A stretch of 64,000 nt of DNA from the NCBI RefSeq assembly GCF_009793335.1, contig NZ_WING01000001.1, positions 4,092,001 through 4,156,000 on the forward strand, read 5' to 3'. The notes beneath the pieces were generated by a model. The model worked only from the letters and a program-made list of their open reading frames with translations. It had not been told where the DNA came from and made no database searches. The translations under genes were made by a program, and so were the position numbers. Positions 27,447-41,843 of the stretch are shown piece by piece. Every line of letters begins with the position of its first letter. The stretch's first letter is position 1. This DNA is from Actinomadura sp. J1-007 (lineage in GTDB: Bacteria; Actinomycetota; Actinomycetes; Streptosporangiales; Streptosporangiaceae).

Positions 27447-30400
27447 TTGGCAGCCTCGCGCAACGCCTCGAATACCGCAACCGGTCCGAACCGCGTCTCC
27501 TTCGCGCGCATCAAGGAGCCGCTCGAAGTCCCGGACCTCCTTGCTCTGCAGACCGACTCCTTTGACTGGCTGCTGGGCAACGAGAGGTGGAAGGCCCGGG
27601 TCGAGGCGGCCCAGAAGGCCGGAAGTAAGAGCGTCCCGACCCAGTCGGGCCTCGAGGAGATCTTCGAAGAGATCAGTCCCATCGAGGACTTCTCGGGAAC
27701 CATGTCCCTGTCGTTCCGCGACCACCGGTTCGAGCCGCCCAAGTACTCCGTCGAGGAGTGCAAGGACAAGGACATGACCTACTCCGCCCCCATGTTCGTC
27801 ACGGCGGAGTTCATCAACAACACCACCGGTGAGATCAAGAGCCAGACGGTGTTCATGGGCGACTTCCCGCTCATGACCCCGAAGGGCACCTTCATCATCA
27901 ACGGCACCGAGCGCGTCGTCGTCTCCCAGCTGACCCGTTCGCCCGGTGTCTATTTCGACCGCGCCCTCGACAAGGCGTCCGACAAGGACATCTACGGCTG
28001 CCGGGTCATCCCGAGCCGCGGCGCCTGGCTCGAGTTCGAGATCGACAAGCGCGACAACGTCGGCGTGCGCATCGACCGCAAGCGCAAGCAGCCGGTCACC
28101 GTGCTGCTCAAGGCGCTCGGCTGGGACGAGGCCCGCATCCGCGAGCACTTCGGCTCCTACGAGTCGATCAACGTCACCCTGGAGAAGGACCACACCTCCG
28201 GCCAGGACGACGCGCTTCTCGACATCTACCGCAAGCTGCGCCCGGGCGAGCCGCCGACCAAGGAGTCGGCCCAGACGCTCCTGGAGAACCTGTACTTCAA
28301 CCCCAAGCGCTACGACCTCGCCAAGGTCGGCCGCTACAAGGTCAACAAGAAGCTCGGCCTCGACCTCGACATGAAGCAGGGCACGCTGACCGAGGACGAC
28401 ATCGTCGGCACCATCGAGTACCTCGTCCGGCTGCACGCCGGCGAGGAGGAGGCCACCCTCGGCACCGCCGCGGTGCCGATCGAGGTCGACGACATCGACC
28501 ACTTCGGCAACCGGCGCCTGCGCACCGTGGGCGAGCTCATCCAGAACCAGGTCCGCCTGGGCCTGGCCCGGATGGAGCGGGTCGTCCGCGAGCGGATGAC
28601 CACCCAGGACGTCGAGGCGATCACGCCGCAGACCCTGATCAACATCCGCCCGGTCGTGGCGTCCATCAAGGAGTTCTTCGGCACCAGCCAGCTCTCCCAG
28701 TTCATGGACCAGACCAACCCCCTGGCGGGCCTGACCCACAAGCGGCGGCTCAACTCGCTCGGCCCCGGCGGCCTGTCCCGTGAGCGGGCGGGCATGGAGG
28801 TCCGCGACGTCCACCCGTCGCACTACGGGCGCATGTGCCCGATCGAGACGCCGGAAGGCCCCAACATCGGGCTGATCGGCTCGCTCGCCGCGTTCGGCCG
28901 GGTCAACCCGTTCGGGTTCGTCGAGACGCCCTACCGCAAGGTCACCGACGGCGTGGTCACCGACCAGATCGACTACCTGACCGCCGACGTCGAGGACCGC
29001 TACGTGGTCGCGCAGGCCAACTCCCTGCTCAACGACGACGGCACGTTCGTCGACGACCGGGTGCTGGTCCGCAAGAAGGGCGGCGAGGTCGAGCTGATCC
29101 CGCCGCACGAGGTCCAGTACATGGACGTCTCGGCGCGGCAGATGACCTCGGTCGCCACCGCGATGATCCCGTTCCTGGAGCACGACGACGCCAACCGCGC
29201 GCTGATGGGCTCCAACATGCAGCGCCAGTCGGTGCCGCTGCTGCGCAGCGAGGCGCCCCTGGTCGGCACCGGCATGGAGTACCGCGCCGCGACCGACGCC
29301 GGCGACGTCATCACGGCCGAGAAGGCCGGCGTCGTCGAGGAGGTCTCCGCCGACTACGTGACCGTCATGAACGACGACGCCACCCGCACGACCTACCGGG
29401 TGTCGAAGTTCAAGCGGTCCAACCAGGGCACCTGCTTCAACCAGAAGCCGATCGTCGAAGAGGGCGCCCGGGTCGAGGTCGGCCAGGTCATCGCCGACGG
29501 GCCGTGCACCGACGGCGGCGAGATGGCGCTCGGCAAGAACCTGCTCGTGGCGTTCATGCCGTGGGAGGGCCACAACTACGAAGACGCGATCATCCTCAGC
29601 CAGCGGCTGGTGCAGGACGACGTCCTGTCCTCGATCCACATCGAGGAGCACGAGGTCGACGCCCGCGACACCAAGCTCGGCCCCGAGGAGATCACCCGGG
29701 ACATCCCGAACGTCTCCGAGGAGGTCCTCGCCGACCTCGACGAGCGCGGCATCATCCGCATCGGCGCCGACGTCGTCCCCGGCGACATCCTGGTCGGCAA
29801 GGTCACGCCCAAGGGCGAGACCGAGCTGACCCCGGAGGAGCGGCTGCTGCGCGCGATCTTCGGTGAGAAGGCGCGCGAGGTCCGCGACACCTCGCTGAAG
29901 GTGCCGCACGGCGAAGAGGGCAAGGTGATCGGCGTCCGGGTGTTCTCCCGCGACGAGGGCGACGAGCTGCCCCCCGGCGTCAACGAGCTGGTGCGGGTCT
30001 ACGTGGCCCAGAAGCGCAAGATCACCGACGGCGACAAGCTGGCCGGGCGGCACGGCAACAAGGGCGTCATCTCCAAGATCCTTCCGGTCGAGGACATGCC
30101 GTTCCTTGAGGACGGCACCCCCGTCGACATCGTGCTCAACCCGCTCGGCGTCCCCGGCCGCATGAACGTCGGCCAGGTCCTGGAGACCCACCTCGGCTGG
30201 GTCGCCAGCCGCGGCTGGAAGGTCGAGGGCGACGACGCCGACTGGAAGCGCGCGCTCAAGGAGATCGGCGCCGACGAGGCACCGCCGTGGACCAACGCGG
30301 CCACCCCGGTGTTCGACGGCGCCCGCGAGGACGACGTCACCGGCCTGATCGAGAGCACCCTGCCCAACCGCGACGGCGACCGGCTGGTCGGCCCCGGCGG

Positions 30401-30913
30401 GAAGGCGCGGCTGTTCGACGGGCGCACCGGCGAGCCGTACAAGGAGCCGGTCTCGGTCGGCTACATCTACATCCTCAAGCTGCTCCACCTGGTCGACGAC
30501 AAGATCCACGCCCGTTCGACCGGTCCGTACTCCATGATCACCCAGCAGCCGCTCGGCGGTAAGGCCCAGTTCGGCGGCCAGCGCTTCGGTGAGATGGAGG
30601 TGTGGGCGCTGGAGGCGTACGGCGCCGCCTACGCCCTCCAGGAGCTGCTGACCATCAAGTCCGACGACGTCCTCGGCCGCGTCAAGGTCTACGAGGCCAT
30701 CGTCAAGGGCGAGAACATCCCGAGCCCGGCATTCCCGAGTCCTTCAAGGTGCTCATCAAGGAGATGCAGTCGCTGTGCCTGAACGTCGAGGTGCTCTCCA
30801 GCGACGGCATGTCCATCGAGATGCGCGACACCGACGAGGACGTCTTCCGCGCGGCGGAGGAGCTCGGCATCGACCTGTCCCGGCGTGAGCCGAGCAGTGT
30901 CGAAGAGGTCTGA
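27447..30913 (+). CDS. rpoB: RNA polymerase beta subunit; one frameshift near the 3' end
   Basis: The restored protein is 1155 residues, normal for actinobacteria. It starts at a TTG 6 bp after GGAAGGA. The rifampicin pocket reads [20 protein letters not shown] and continues RLNSLGPGG: His431 (E. coli 526) is kept, but Asn436 replaces the usual Ser (E. coli 531), Ser437 replaces Ala, and Met450 sits where Phe or Leu is usual. [20 protein letters not shown] is intact. At about 30721, AACATCCCGAGCCCGG needs one G to read ENIPEPG; the true end ([17 protein letters not shown] to SVEEV) then lies in the next frame. In an essential gene this must be a sequence error. rpoC follows after 20 bp. Confidence 0.93.
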
Positions 30914-30933
30914 TCAACTCAAGGGGAAAACAG

Positions 30934-34812
<3,879 letters not shown>

Positions 34813-34849
34813 CCCGGCGGCGGCCTGAGGGCCGTCCCGCGCACAGCAG

Positions 34850-34887
34850 AGAGGCCCCCGCCCGGCACCCGCCGGACGGGGGCCTCT
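34850..34887 (+). terminator. Terminator after rpoC
   Basis: A 17-bp stem with one mismatch-type pair (AGAGGCCCCCGCCCGGC with GCCGGACGGGGGCCTCT) and a 4-nt loop. Confidence 0.85.
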
Positions 34888-34975
34888 GCCATGCGCGGCG
34901 TCCGGCGCGGGCCCGCGTGTCCGCCCCCGGCCGGACGCCGATCGGGACGGGACGTATCCGGAGGCGCGCTGTAGC

Positions 34976-35290
34976 GTGCCGGGCATGGTCTACCACCAGG
35001 GTCCGCCCCCGCCGCCGCCCTCGGAGCGGACGTGGGCGGACGGTGTGGGGACGGCGGCGCTGGTCCTCGGTCTGCTCGGCATCGTGACCTGCGGCGTCAC
35101 CTCGGTCTTCGCGATCGTCCTCGGGCACCTGGCGTACGGCAAGAAGCTCGACGGCCCCGGCGGGCGCGGCGACGGCCGGGCGATCGCCGGGATCGTCCTC
35201 GGCTGGCTCCTGACCCTCTGCTGGCTCGCCGCGTGGGCCCTCCTGCTCGCCAACGGCGACAGGCTCGCCGAGCTCATCAACAGCCTCTGA
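34976..35290 (+). CDS. Small DUF4190-like membrane protein
   Basis: The 104-residue product has a Pro-rich cytoplasmic head (GPPPPPPSERTW) and two membrane helices (about 25-48 and 70-93) separated by GHLAYGKKLDGPGGRGDGRAIAG. This is the plan of DUF4190 proteins, where the loop GLAIAGLVLGW-like motif is conserved. Function is unknown. I chose the GTG at 34976 because GGAGG lies 11 bp upstream; the ATG three codons later is an alternative. Confidence 0.7.
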   Translation: MPGMVYHQGPPPPPPSERTWADGVGTAALVLGLLGIVTCGVTSVFAIVLGHLAYGKKLDGPGGRGDGRAIAGIVLGWLLTLCWLAAWALLLANGDRLAELINSL

Positions 35291-35364
35291 GGAACGCGTC
35301 GGGGAGGCGCTGGCGCCATCCGCCGGGCGGAACGGACCTCTCGGGCCCTGCTCCCCAAACCCCA

Positions 35365-35395
35365 CGTTCCCCCTGACGGTGGGGAACGACAGTAT
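35365..35395 (+). promoter_or_regulatory. Operator-promoter of the aldo/keto reductase gene, leaderless start
   Basis: CGTTCCCC and GGGGAACG form an inverted repeat (35365-35388, 8-bp spacer) directly before the -10-like CAGTAT (35390-35395). Seven bases later comes the ATG, so transcription may begin at the start codon itself. No ribosome-binding site is visible. Confidence 0.5.
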
Positions 35396-35401
35396 GTGGT
35401 C

Positions 35402-36370
35402 ATGGAACAAGTGCGATTGGGGACGAGCGGTCTGAAGGTCTCCCGGGTGTGCCTGGGGATGATGAGCTACGGGGATCCGGCGTCACGGGAGTGGTTCCTG
35501 GGCGAGGACGCGGCCGAGCCGATCGTGCGGCGGGCCGTCGAAGGGGGCGTGACCTTCTTCGACACCGCCGACATGTACTCGCTGGGGAAGAGCGAGGAGA
35601 TCACCGGACGGCTGCTGCCCCGGTTCTTCGCCAGGCGCGACGACTACGTCCTCGCCACCAAGGTCTACTTCCCCATGAGCGACGCGCCGAACGACCGCGG
35701 GCTGTCGCGCAAGCACGTGATGGCCTCGATCGACGCGTCCCTGCGGCGGCTGGGCGTCGAGTACGTGGACCTCTACCAGATCCATCGGTGGGACTACGAG
35801 ACGCCCATCGAGGAGACCATGGAGGCCCTGCACGACGTCGTCAAGGCGGGCAAGGCGCGCTACATCGGGGCGTCGAGCATGTACGCCTGGCAGTTCGCCA
35901 AGGCGCAGCACGTGGCGGCGACGAAGTTCGTGTCCATGCAGAACCACTACAACCTCGTCTACCGCGAGGAGGAGCGGGAGATGATCCCGCTCTGCCTGGA
36001 CCAGGGCGTCGGCTGCATCCCCTGGAGCCCGCTCGCGCGCGGCCTGCTCGCCGGCAACCGCGAGCGCGGGGGAGAGCGCCGGACCGTCCGGGCGGGCAGC
36101 GATCCGCTGGCCGAGAGCATGTACGAGGACGCCGACTTCGACGTGGTGGACGCGGTGAGAAAGGTCGCTTCGGAACGGGGCGTCCCGCCGGCGCGGATCG
36201 CGCTGGCCTGGCTGATGGGCAGGCCGGGCGTCGCGGCGCCGATCATCGGGGCGACGAAGCTCGGGCACATGGACGACGCCCTCGCCGCCGCGGACATCGA
36301 GCTCTCCGCCGAGGAGATCGCGCGCCTGGAGGCCCCCTACCGTCCGCACCCGGTGCTCGGACACTCCTGA
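35402..36370 (+). CDS. Aldo/keto reductase
   Basis: The 322-residue NADPH-dependent reductase has the TIM-barrel catalytic tetrad Asp54, Tyr59, Lys87 and His128 (FFDTADMYS, ATKVYF, QIHRWD) and the cofactor loop WSPLARGLLAG, as in the YajO/Tas branch. It would reduce aldehydes or ketones in the cytoplasm; the physiological substrate cannot be seen. The start at ATG 35402 fits the usual MEQVRLGTSGLKVSR beginning and has no Shine-Dalgarno, consistent with a leaderless mRNA. An inverted repeat over the promoter suggests a dedicated regulator encoded elsewhere. Confidence 0.9.
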   Translation: MEQVRLGTSGLKVSRVCLGMMSYGDPASREWFLGEDAAEPIVRRAVEGGVTFFDTADMYSLGKSEEITGRLLPRFFARRDDYVLATKVYFPMSDAPNDRGLSRKHVMASIDASLRRLGVEYVDLYQIHRWDYETPIEETMEALHDVVKAGKARYIGASSMYAWQFAKAQHVAATKFVSMQNHYNLVYREEEREMIPLCLDQGVGCIPWSPLARGLLAGNRERGGERRTVRAGSDPLAESMYEDADFDVVDAVRKVASERGVPPARIALAWLMGRPGVAAPIIGATKLGHMDDALAAADIELSAEEIARLEAPYRPHPVLGHS

Positions 36371-36598
36371 CATGCGACGATGAACCGAACGGTCGCGTTC
36401 CGGGAGCCGGAGGCCGCGGTGATTTGCGATACCACCGGCGATCGGGGCAGGCTGGAGGCGAAAACGCCCACTAGATGGCGACACCATCGCGTGGGCGAAC
36501 CGGTGGCAAAGGCTCGGAGGCCGCGTAACGCGCCGCGCGTCTCCGAGCGGCCCGGGTGCTGAAGGGCCCCGGGACGACGGCGCTGAAGGAGCCCGACG

Positions 36599-38237
36599 AT
36601 GACCGACAATGACGGCACGCAGGGACCGCAGTGGCCGTTGCCGGACGACGAGGACGCGGCCAAGGGCGGCCCGCGGGACGAGCAGCAGGAGCCCCCGGCC
36701 CGGCCCATGGGCGACCGTACGGTCGTCTTCGGCGCCCCGCAGCTCGGCGGGCAGGCCCCGCAGCAGCAGCCCCCGGCGCCCCGAGGGAGGAACGGCCCGC
36801 CCCGGCCCCTCCGCCCGCGACGATGATCGAGCCCATGCAGCCTCCGGTCGCGCCGCAGGCTCCGCAGGGCCCGCCGCCGCCTCCGCAGCAGCAGCCCTAC
36901 GCGCCCCCGTCCCAGGACTACGGACAGGGCGGCTACGCGCCGCAGCCCGAGCAGCAGGGGTACGCGCCGCAGCAGGAGCAGAACCCGTACGGGCAGCAGC
37001 AGCCCTACAACCAGCCGCCGCAGCCGCCCCAGCAGCAGCCGTACCCGCAGCAGCCGTACGGCCAGCCGGAACAGCAGCAGAACCCGTACGGCCAGCCTGA
37101 GCAGCGGCAGCCGTACGGGCAGGCGCCGGGCGGGTACGGGCAGCAGGAGCCGTTCACGGCACCGCCCGAGCCGCAGGCCCCGCAGGCGCGCGCCCCCGAG
37201 ACGTCCCCCGCCGAACCCGAGGGCGGCGTCGCCGACCGCACTTTGATCGTTCCAGGCCCGGGCGCCGAGCCCGAGCGGCCCAAGGTGGACGACGCGGCGA
37301 CGCTGCACTGGTCGCCGGGCACCGACGTTCCGGTGGCGACGGGTCCGGAGCGCAAGCACGAGGCCCCGTCCGAGCCGTGGCAGGCCCCCACGCCGCCGCC
37401 CACCCCCGAGCCGTGGTCGCCGGACGCGCAGGCGCCGTCCCAGGCGCAGGGGCAGCCTCAGTCGCAGCAGCAGGGCGACCACGAGCGCACGATGATGGTG
37501 CCGCCGCCCGACTCGGGCTTCGGCGCGTCCCCGGCCTCGTCGGGCGAGGAGCAGCAGGCGTACGGCGCCCCTCGCAGGGCGAGCAGGAGGACGGACGCCC
37601 CACGCAGTCGTTCGACCCGGGCCAGGGCGGCGAGCCGTCCGGCATGCCCGAGCACACCCGCATGGACATCGGCCAGCAGCAGTGGTCCTCGCCCCAGCAG
37701 GGATACGGGCAGCAGCCCTACCCGCCGCAGGGCGCGCAGCAGTTCCCGCCGTCCGACCAGCAGGCCCCCTTCGGCGAGCAGTCCCCGTTCGGACAGCAGC
37801 AGGACCAGTTCGGCCAGCAGGAGCAGCAGCAGTACGGCCAGCAGGAGCAGCAGTACGGCCAGCAGGGCGGTTTCGGCCAGCAGCAGGGGCAACAGGGGCA
37901 GCAGGGCCAACAGGCCCAGCAGCAGTACGGGCAGCAGGACCAGCAGTACGGCCAGCCCGCCCAGCAGTCCCCCTACGGCCAGCAGGGTGAGCAGCAGCAG
38001 TTCCCGCCGCAGGGCGACCAGCAGCAGTACGGGCAGCCCCAGCAGTACGGCCAGCAGGCCCAGTACGGCCAGCCCAGCCAGCAGGGCCAGGGCCAGGGCC
38101 AGCAGGGCGGCGCCTACCCGGGGTACGGCGGCGTCGCCGAAGGCGGCGAGGGCAAGAGCAACAAGAACCTCTTCATCATCATCGGCGCGGTCGTCGTCGT
38201 GCTCCTCGTCGTGGTCGTGGTGGCCGTCCTGATGTGA
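36599..38237 (+). CDS. Gln/Tyr/Pro-rich tail-anchored protein; two frameshifts in this sequence
   Basis: Restoring one base near 36780 and one in the C run near 37572 gives a 546-residue protein. Almost all of it is low complexity: Pro/Gln-rich up to about 170, then a mixed region, then YGQQ/FGQQ repeats (about 370-510). The only clear globular feature is a C-terminal membrane helix (NLFIIIGAVVVVLLVVVVVAV), making it a tail-anchored protein with a cytoplasmic body. Four motifs recur: GDRTVVFG, ADRTLIVPG, HERTMMVPP and HTRMDIG, which look like Ser/Thr-kinase or FHA-domain contact sites. I do not recognise a named family. Start ATG 36599 follows AAGGAG. Confidence 0.65.
36880..38130 (+). repeat. 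Coding low-complexity repeat, CAGCAG-rich
   Basis: Repeated CAG and TAC-GGC-CAG codon blocks encode poly-Gln stretches and YGQ units. The DNA repeats are imperfect and follow codon phase, so this is a protein repeat and not a CRISPR or satellite. Confidence 0.75.
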
Positions 38238-38244
38238 CGACTCG

Positions 38245-38280
38245 CCGGACCCGCGGATCGCACCCGTACCGCGGGTCCGG
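38245..38280 (+). terminator. Terminator after the Gln-rich protein
   Basis: A 12-bp stem (CCGGACCCGCGG with its complement, 12-nt loop). A second, longer nested hairpin follows at 38293-38345 (outer stem CCGGATGCCGACGG, inner CCGCC/GGCGG). Confidence 0.75.
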
Positions 38281-38428
38281 ATAGCGGCCCGACCGGATGC
38301 CGACGGATCTCCGCCCTCCCGGGCGGAACTCCCGTCGGCATCCGGCCGTTGGGGCTACGGGAAGACGGTCTTGGACGGTACGCCGGGGTTGCGCCGGAGG
38401 GGCTCGGCACGATATTGCGTCGCTCGCT

Positions 38429-38457
38429 TTGCACTTCCGCGCGAGGGCCGGTAATCT
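38429..38457 (+). promoter_or_regulatory. Promoter of the rpsL-rpsG-fusA-tuf operon
   Basis: TTGCAC, a 17-bp spacer and TAATCT is one of the best promoter matches in the window. The leader of about 300 nt carries a GCCCGCAGTATGCGGGC hairpin near 38467 and no small ORF that I can support. Confidence 0.7.
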
Positions 38458-38760
38458 CTCTCTTCGTGCCCGCAGTATGCGGGCCCACTCTGCGTGCGCG
38501 TGGTAGGGCTCTTCAGGGGCCGGCCCAGTGCCGCAACCACTCCCCGGCTTGATTCGGCCCTGTTTGGGCCGGGCGGTCCGTGTCAGTTTCGCGCGGCTTG
38601 AGAAGCGTGCGGCGGCGACACGCCCGACCGCGTGGGTCGGAGAGGTCGGGAAACCGGCAGGTCACAGCCTCCCGTGAGGTGGTGATGACGGGTCCCGCGC
38701 GAGCGGAACCCTGAAAGAACACAAGACTTACCGGCTCGGTACGAGGAAGACGGAGACGCG

Positions 38761-39135
38761 GTGCCCACGATCCAGCAGCTGGTCCGAAAGGGCCGCCAGG
38801 ACAAGGTGACCAAGAACAAGACGCCTGCGCTGACGGGCAGCCCCCAGCGCCGGGGTGTCTGCACGCGCGTCTACACGACGACGCCCAAGAAGCCGAACTC
38901 CGCGCTTCGCAAGGTCGCACGTGTCCGGCTGACCAGCGGGATCGAGGTCACGGCCTACATCCCCGGCGTCGGGCACAACCTTCAGGAGCACTCGATCGTG
39001 CTCGTGCGCGGCGGCCGAGTGAAGGACCTCCCGGGTGTTCGGTACAAGATCATCCGCGGTTCCCTGGACACCCAGGGTGTGCGCAACCGCAAGCAAGCGC
39101 GCAGCAAGTACGGCGCCAAGAAGGAGAAGAGCTGA
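38761..39135 (+). CDS. rpsL: 30S ribosomal protein S12
   Basis: The 124-residue protein starts at a GTG. It contains the decoding-centre loops [17 protein letters not shown] (Lys43, Lys44) and [12 protein letters not shown] (Lys88), which are the wild-type residues whose change causes streptomycin resistance. The sequence therefore predicts a streptomycin-sensitive ribosome. rpsG begins on the stop codon (TGATG). Confidence 0.98.
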   Translation: MPTIQQLVRKGRQDKVTKNKTPALTGSPQRRGVCTRVYTTTPKKPNSALRKVARVRLTSGIEVTAYIPGVGHNLQEHSIVLVRGGRVKDLPGVRYKIIRGSLDTQGVRNRKQARSKYGAKKEKS

Positions 39136-39605
39136 TGCCGCGCAAGGGCCCCGCTGGCAAGCGCCAGCTGATCGCTGACCCGGTGTACAACTCGCCGCTG
39201 GTCACCGCGCTCATCAACAAGATCCTTCTGGACGGCAAGCGCTCGATCGCCCAGAGCATCGTCTACGACGCCCTGGAGGGCGCCCGCGAGAAGACCGGCA
39301 ACGACCCGGTCGTCACGCTCAAGCGCGCGCTCGACAACGTGAAGCCGACGCTGGAGGTCCGCAGCCGCCGTGTCGGTGGCGCGACCTACCAGGTCCCCGT
39401 CGAGGTGCGGCCGGCGCGCAGCACCACGCTCGCCCTGCGGTGGCTGGTGGTGTACGCCCGCCAGCGTCGCGAGAAGACCATGACCGAGCGGCTGATGAAC
39501 GAGCTGCTCGACGCGAGCAACGGCCTTGGCGCGTCCGTGAAGAAGCGCGAGGACACGCACAAGATGGCGGAGTCCAACAAGGCGTTCGCCCACTACCGCT
39601 GGTAA
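39135..39605 (+). CDS. rpsG: 30S ribosomal protein S7
   Basis: The 156-residue protein begins [20 protein letters not shown] and carries the family signature near [17 protein letters not shown]7 nucleates assembly of the 30S head and contacts tRNA at the exit site. Length is standard. The gene is translationally coupled to rpsL. Confidence 0.98.
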   Translation: MPRKGPAGKRQLIADPVYNSPLVTALINKILLDGKRSIAQSIVYDALEGAREKTGNDPVVTLKRALDNVKPTLEVRSRRVGGATYQVPVEVRPARSTTLALRWLVVYARQRREKTMTERLMNELLDASNGLGASVKKREDTHKMAESNKAFAHYRW

Positions 39606-39650
39606 CCCCGGCGGGACACGACTGACGACGAGAGACGACGCGAGGGCACA

Positions 39651-41760
39651 GTGGCTACCAAAACCGGTGTAGACCTGGCCAAGGTCCGCAACATCGGGAT
39701 CATGGCCCATATCGACGCGGGCAAGACCACGACGACCGAGCGCATCCTGTACTACACCGGGATGAGCTACAAGATCGGCGAGGTCCACGACGGCGCCGCC
39801 ACCATGGACTGGATGGAGCAGGAGCAGGAGCGGGGATCACCATCACCTCCGCGGCCACCACCTGCGAATGGCCGGTCGATGACATCAAGCACACGATCAA
39901 CATCATCGACACCCCGGGGCACGTCGACTTCACCGTCGAGGTGGAGCGCAACCTGCGGGTGCTCGACGGCGCGGTCGCGGTGTTCGACGGTGTGGCGGGC
40001 GTGGAGCCCCAGTCCGAGACGGTGTGGCGCCAGGCCGACCGGTACGGCGTGCCGCGCATGTGCTTCGTCAACAAGCTCGACCGGGTCGGCGCGGAGTTCC
40101 ACCGCTGCGTCGACATGATCGAGAACCGCCTCCAGGCGACGCCGCTGGTCCTCCAGCTCCCGATCGGCGCCGAGTCCGACTTCAAGGGCATCATCGACCT
40201 GGTCGCGATGAAGGCGCTGCTCTGGAACGAGGAGGCCAAGCTCGGCGAGATGTACGACACGCTCGACATCCCCGAGTCGCACGCCGAGGTCGCGCGCGAG
40301 TGGCACGACAAGCTGGTCGAGACGCTCGCCGAGAACGACGACGAGCTCATGGAGCTGTACCTGGAGGGCACCGAGCCCACCGTCGAGCAGCTCCACGCCG
40401 GCATCCGCCGCGCGACGATCGCCGCGAAGCTGACCCCGGTCACCTGCGGCACCGCCTTCAAGAACAAGGGCGTGCAGCCGCTGCTGGACGCGATCGTCCG
40501 CTACCTGCCGTCGCCGCTGGACGTCGAGGCCATCGAGGGCCACGCCGTCCGCGACGAGGACCAGGTGCTGACGCGCAAGCCGAGCGAGGACGAGCCGTTC
40601 TCCGCGCTGGCGTTCAAGATCGCGAGTGACCCGCACCTGGGCAAGCTCACGTTCGTGCGCATCTACTCCGGCGTGGTGGAGACCGGCACCGCGGTGCTGA
40701 ACTCCGTCAAGGAGCGCAAGGAGCGGATCGGCAAGATCTACCGGATGCACGCCAACAAGCGCACCGAGATCGAGCGCGCCGGCGCGGGCGACATCGTGGC
40801 GGTGATGGGTCTCAAGCAGACCACCACCGGCGAGACGCTGTGCGACGACGCGTCCCGATCGTCCTTGAGTCGATGAACTTCCCGGCGCCCGTGATCAACG
40901 TCGCGATCGAGCCGAAGACCAAGGGCGACCAGCAGAAGCTGGGCACCGCGATCCAGCGGCTGGCCGAGGAGGACCCGTCCTTCCAGGTCCGCTCGGACCC
41001 CGACACCGGCCAGACCATCATCTGGGGGATGGGCGAGCTCCACCTGGAGATCCTCGTCGACCGGATGAAGCGCGAGTTCCGGGTCGAGGCCAACGTCGGC
41101 CGCCCGCAGGTGGCCTACCGGGAGACGATCACCAAGAAGGTCGAGAAGGTCGAGTACACCCACAAGAAGCAGACGGGTGGCTCGGGCCAGTTCGGCCGCG
41201 TGATCATCGACCTGGAGCCGCTCGGCGGCGGGTCCGACGGTTACGAGTTCGAGAACAAGGTCACCGGCGGCCGCATCCCGCGGGAGTACATCCCGTCGGT
41301 GGACGCGGGCTGCCAGGAGGCCGCCGAGTTCGGCGTCCTCGCGGGCTACCCGATGGTGGGCGTCAAGGTCACCCTGCGAGACGGCGCCTACCACGAGGTC
41401 GACTCGTCGGAGATGGCGTTCAAGGTCGCCGGATCCATGGCGTTCAAGGACGCCGCCCGCAGGGCGACTCCCACGCTGCTGGAGCCGATGATGGCCGTCG
41501 AGGTCACCACGCCCGAGGACAACATGGGCGACGTGATCGGCGACCTGAACAGCCGGCGCGGCCAGGTCCAGTCCATGGACGAGCGTACGGGCATGCGGGT
41601 CATCAAGGCCCTTGTCCCGCTCTCCGAGATGTTCGGCTACGTGGGTGATCTGCGAAGCAAGACCCAGGGCCGGGCTGTCTTCACCATGCAGTTCGACTCC
41701 TACGCGGAGGTTCCGGGGAACGTCGCGCAGGAGATCATCGCCAAGGCGCGGGGCGAGTAA
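39651..41760 (+). CDS. fusA: Elongation factor G; two frameshifts in this sequence
   Basis: The restored protein is 703 residues, the normal size. It starts at a GTG. The P-loop [17 protein letters not shown] lies near residue 20. Breaks: at about 39836 the codons GAGCGGGGATCACC need one base to read ERGITITS; at about 40853 GCGTCCCGATCGTC needs one base to read the expected [14 protein letters not shown]. The intermediate segment ([20 protein letters not shown] through [13 protein letters not shown]) and the end ([37 protein letters not shown]) are conserved. EF-G drives translocation; it cannot be non-functional, so both breaks are sequence errors. Confidence 0.94.
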
Positions 41761-41843
41761 GCACCCGGGCCTGCCCACAGATCACCAGGACGTACATCGA
41801 AGCGGTCGTCTAGACGGCCGAGGATCGCAACAAGGAGCAACCA

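Noticed and set aside
36880-38130. CRISPR array or satellite DNA
   Set aside because: Repeats are in codon phase, of variable length, with no unique equal-sized spacers; they encode Gln-rich protein.
38761-39135. Streptomycin-resistance mutation in rpsL
   Set aside because: Lys43 and Lys88 are the wild-type residues.
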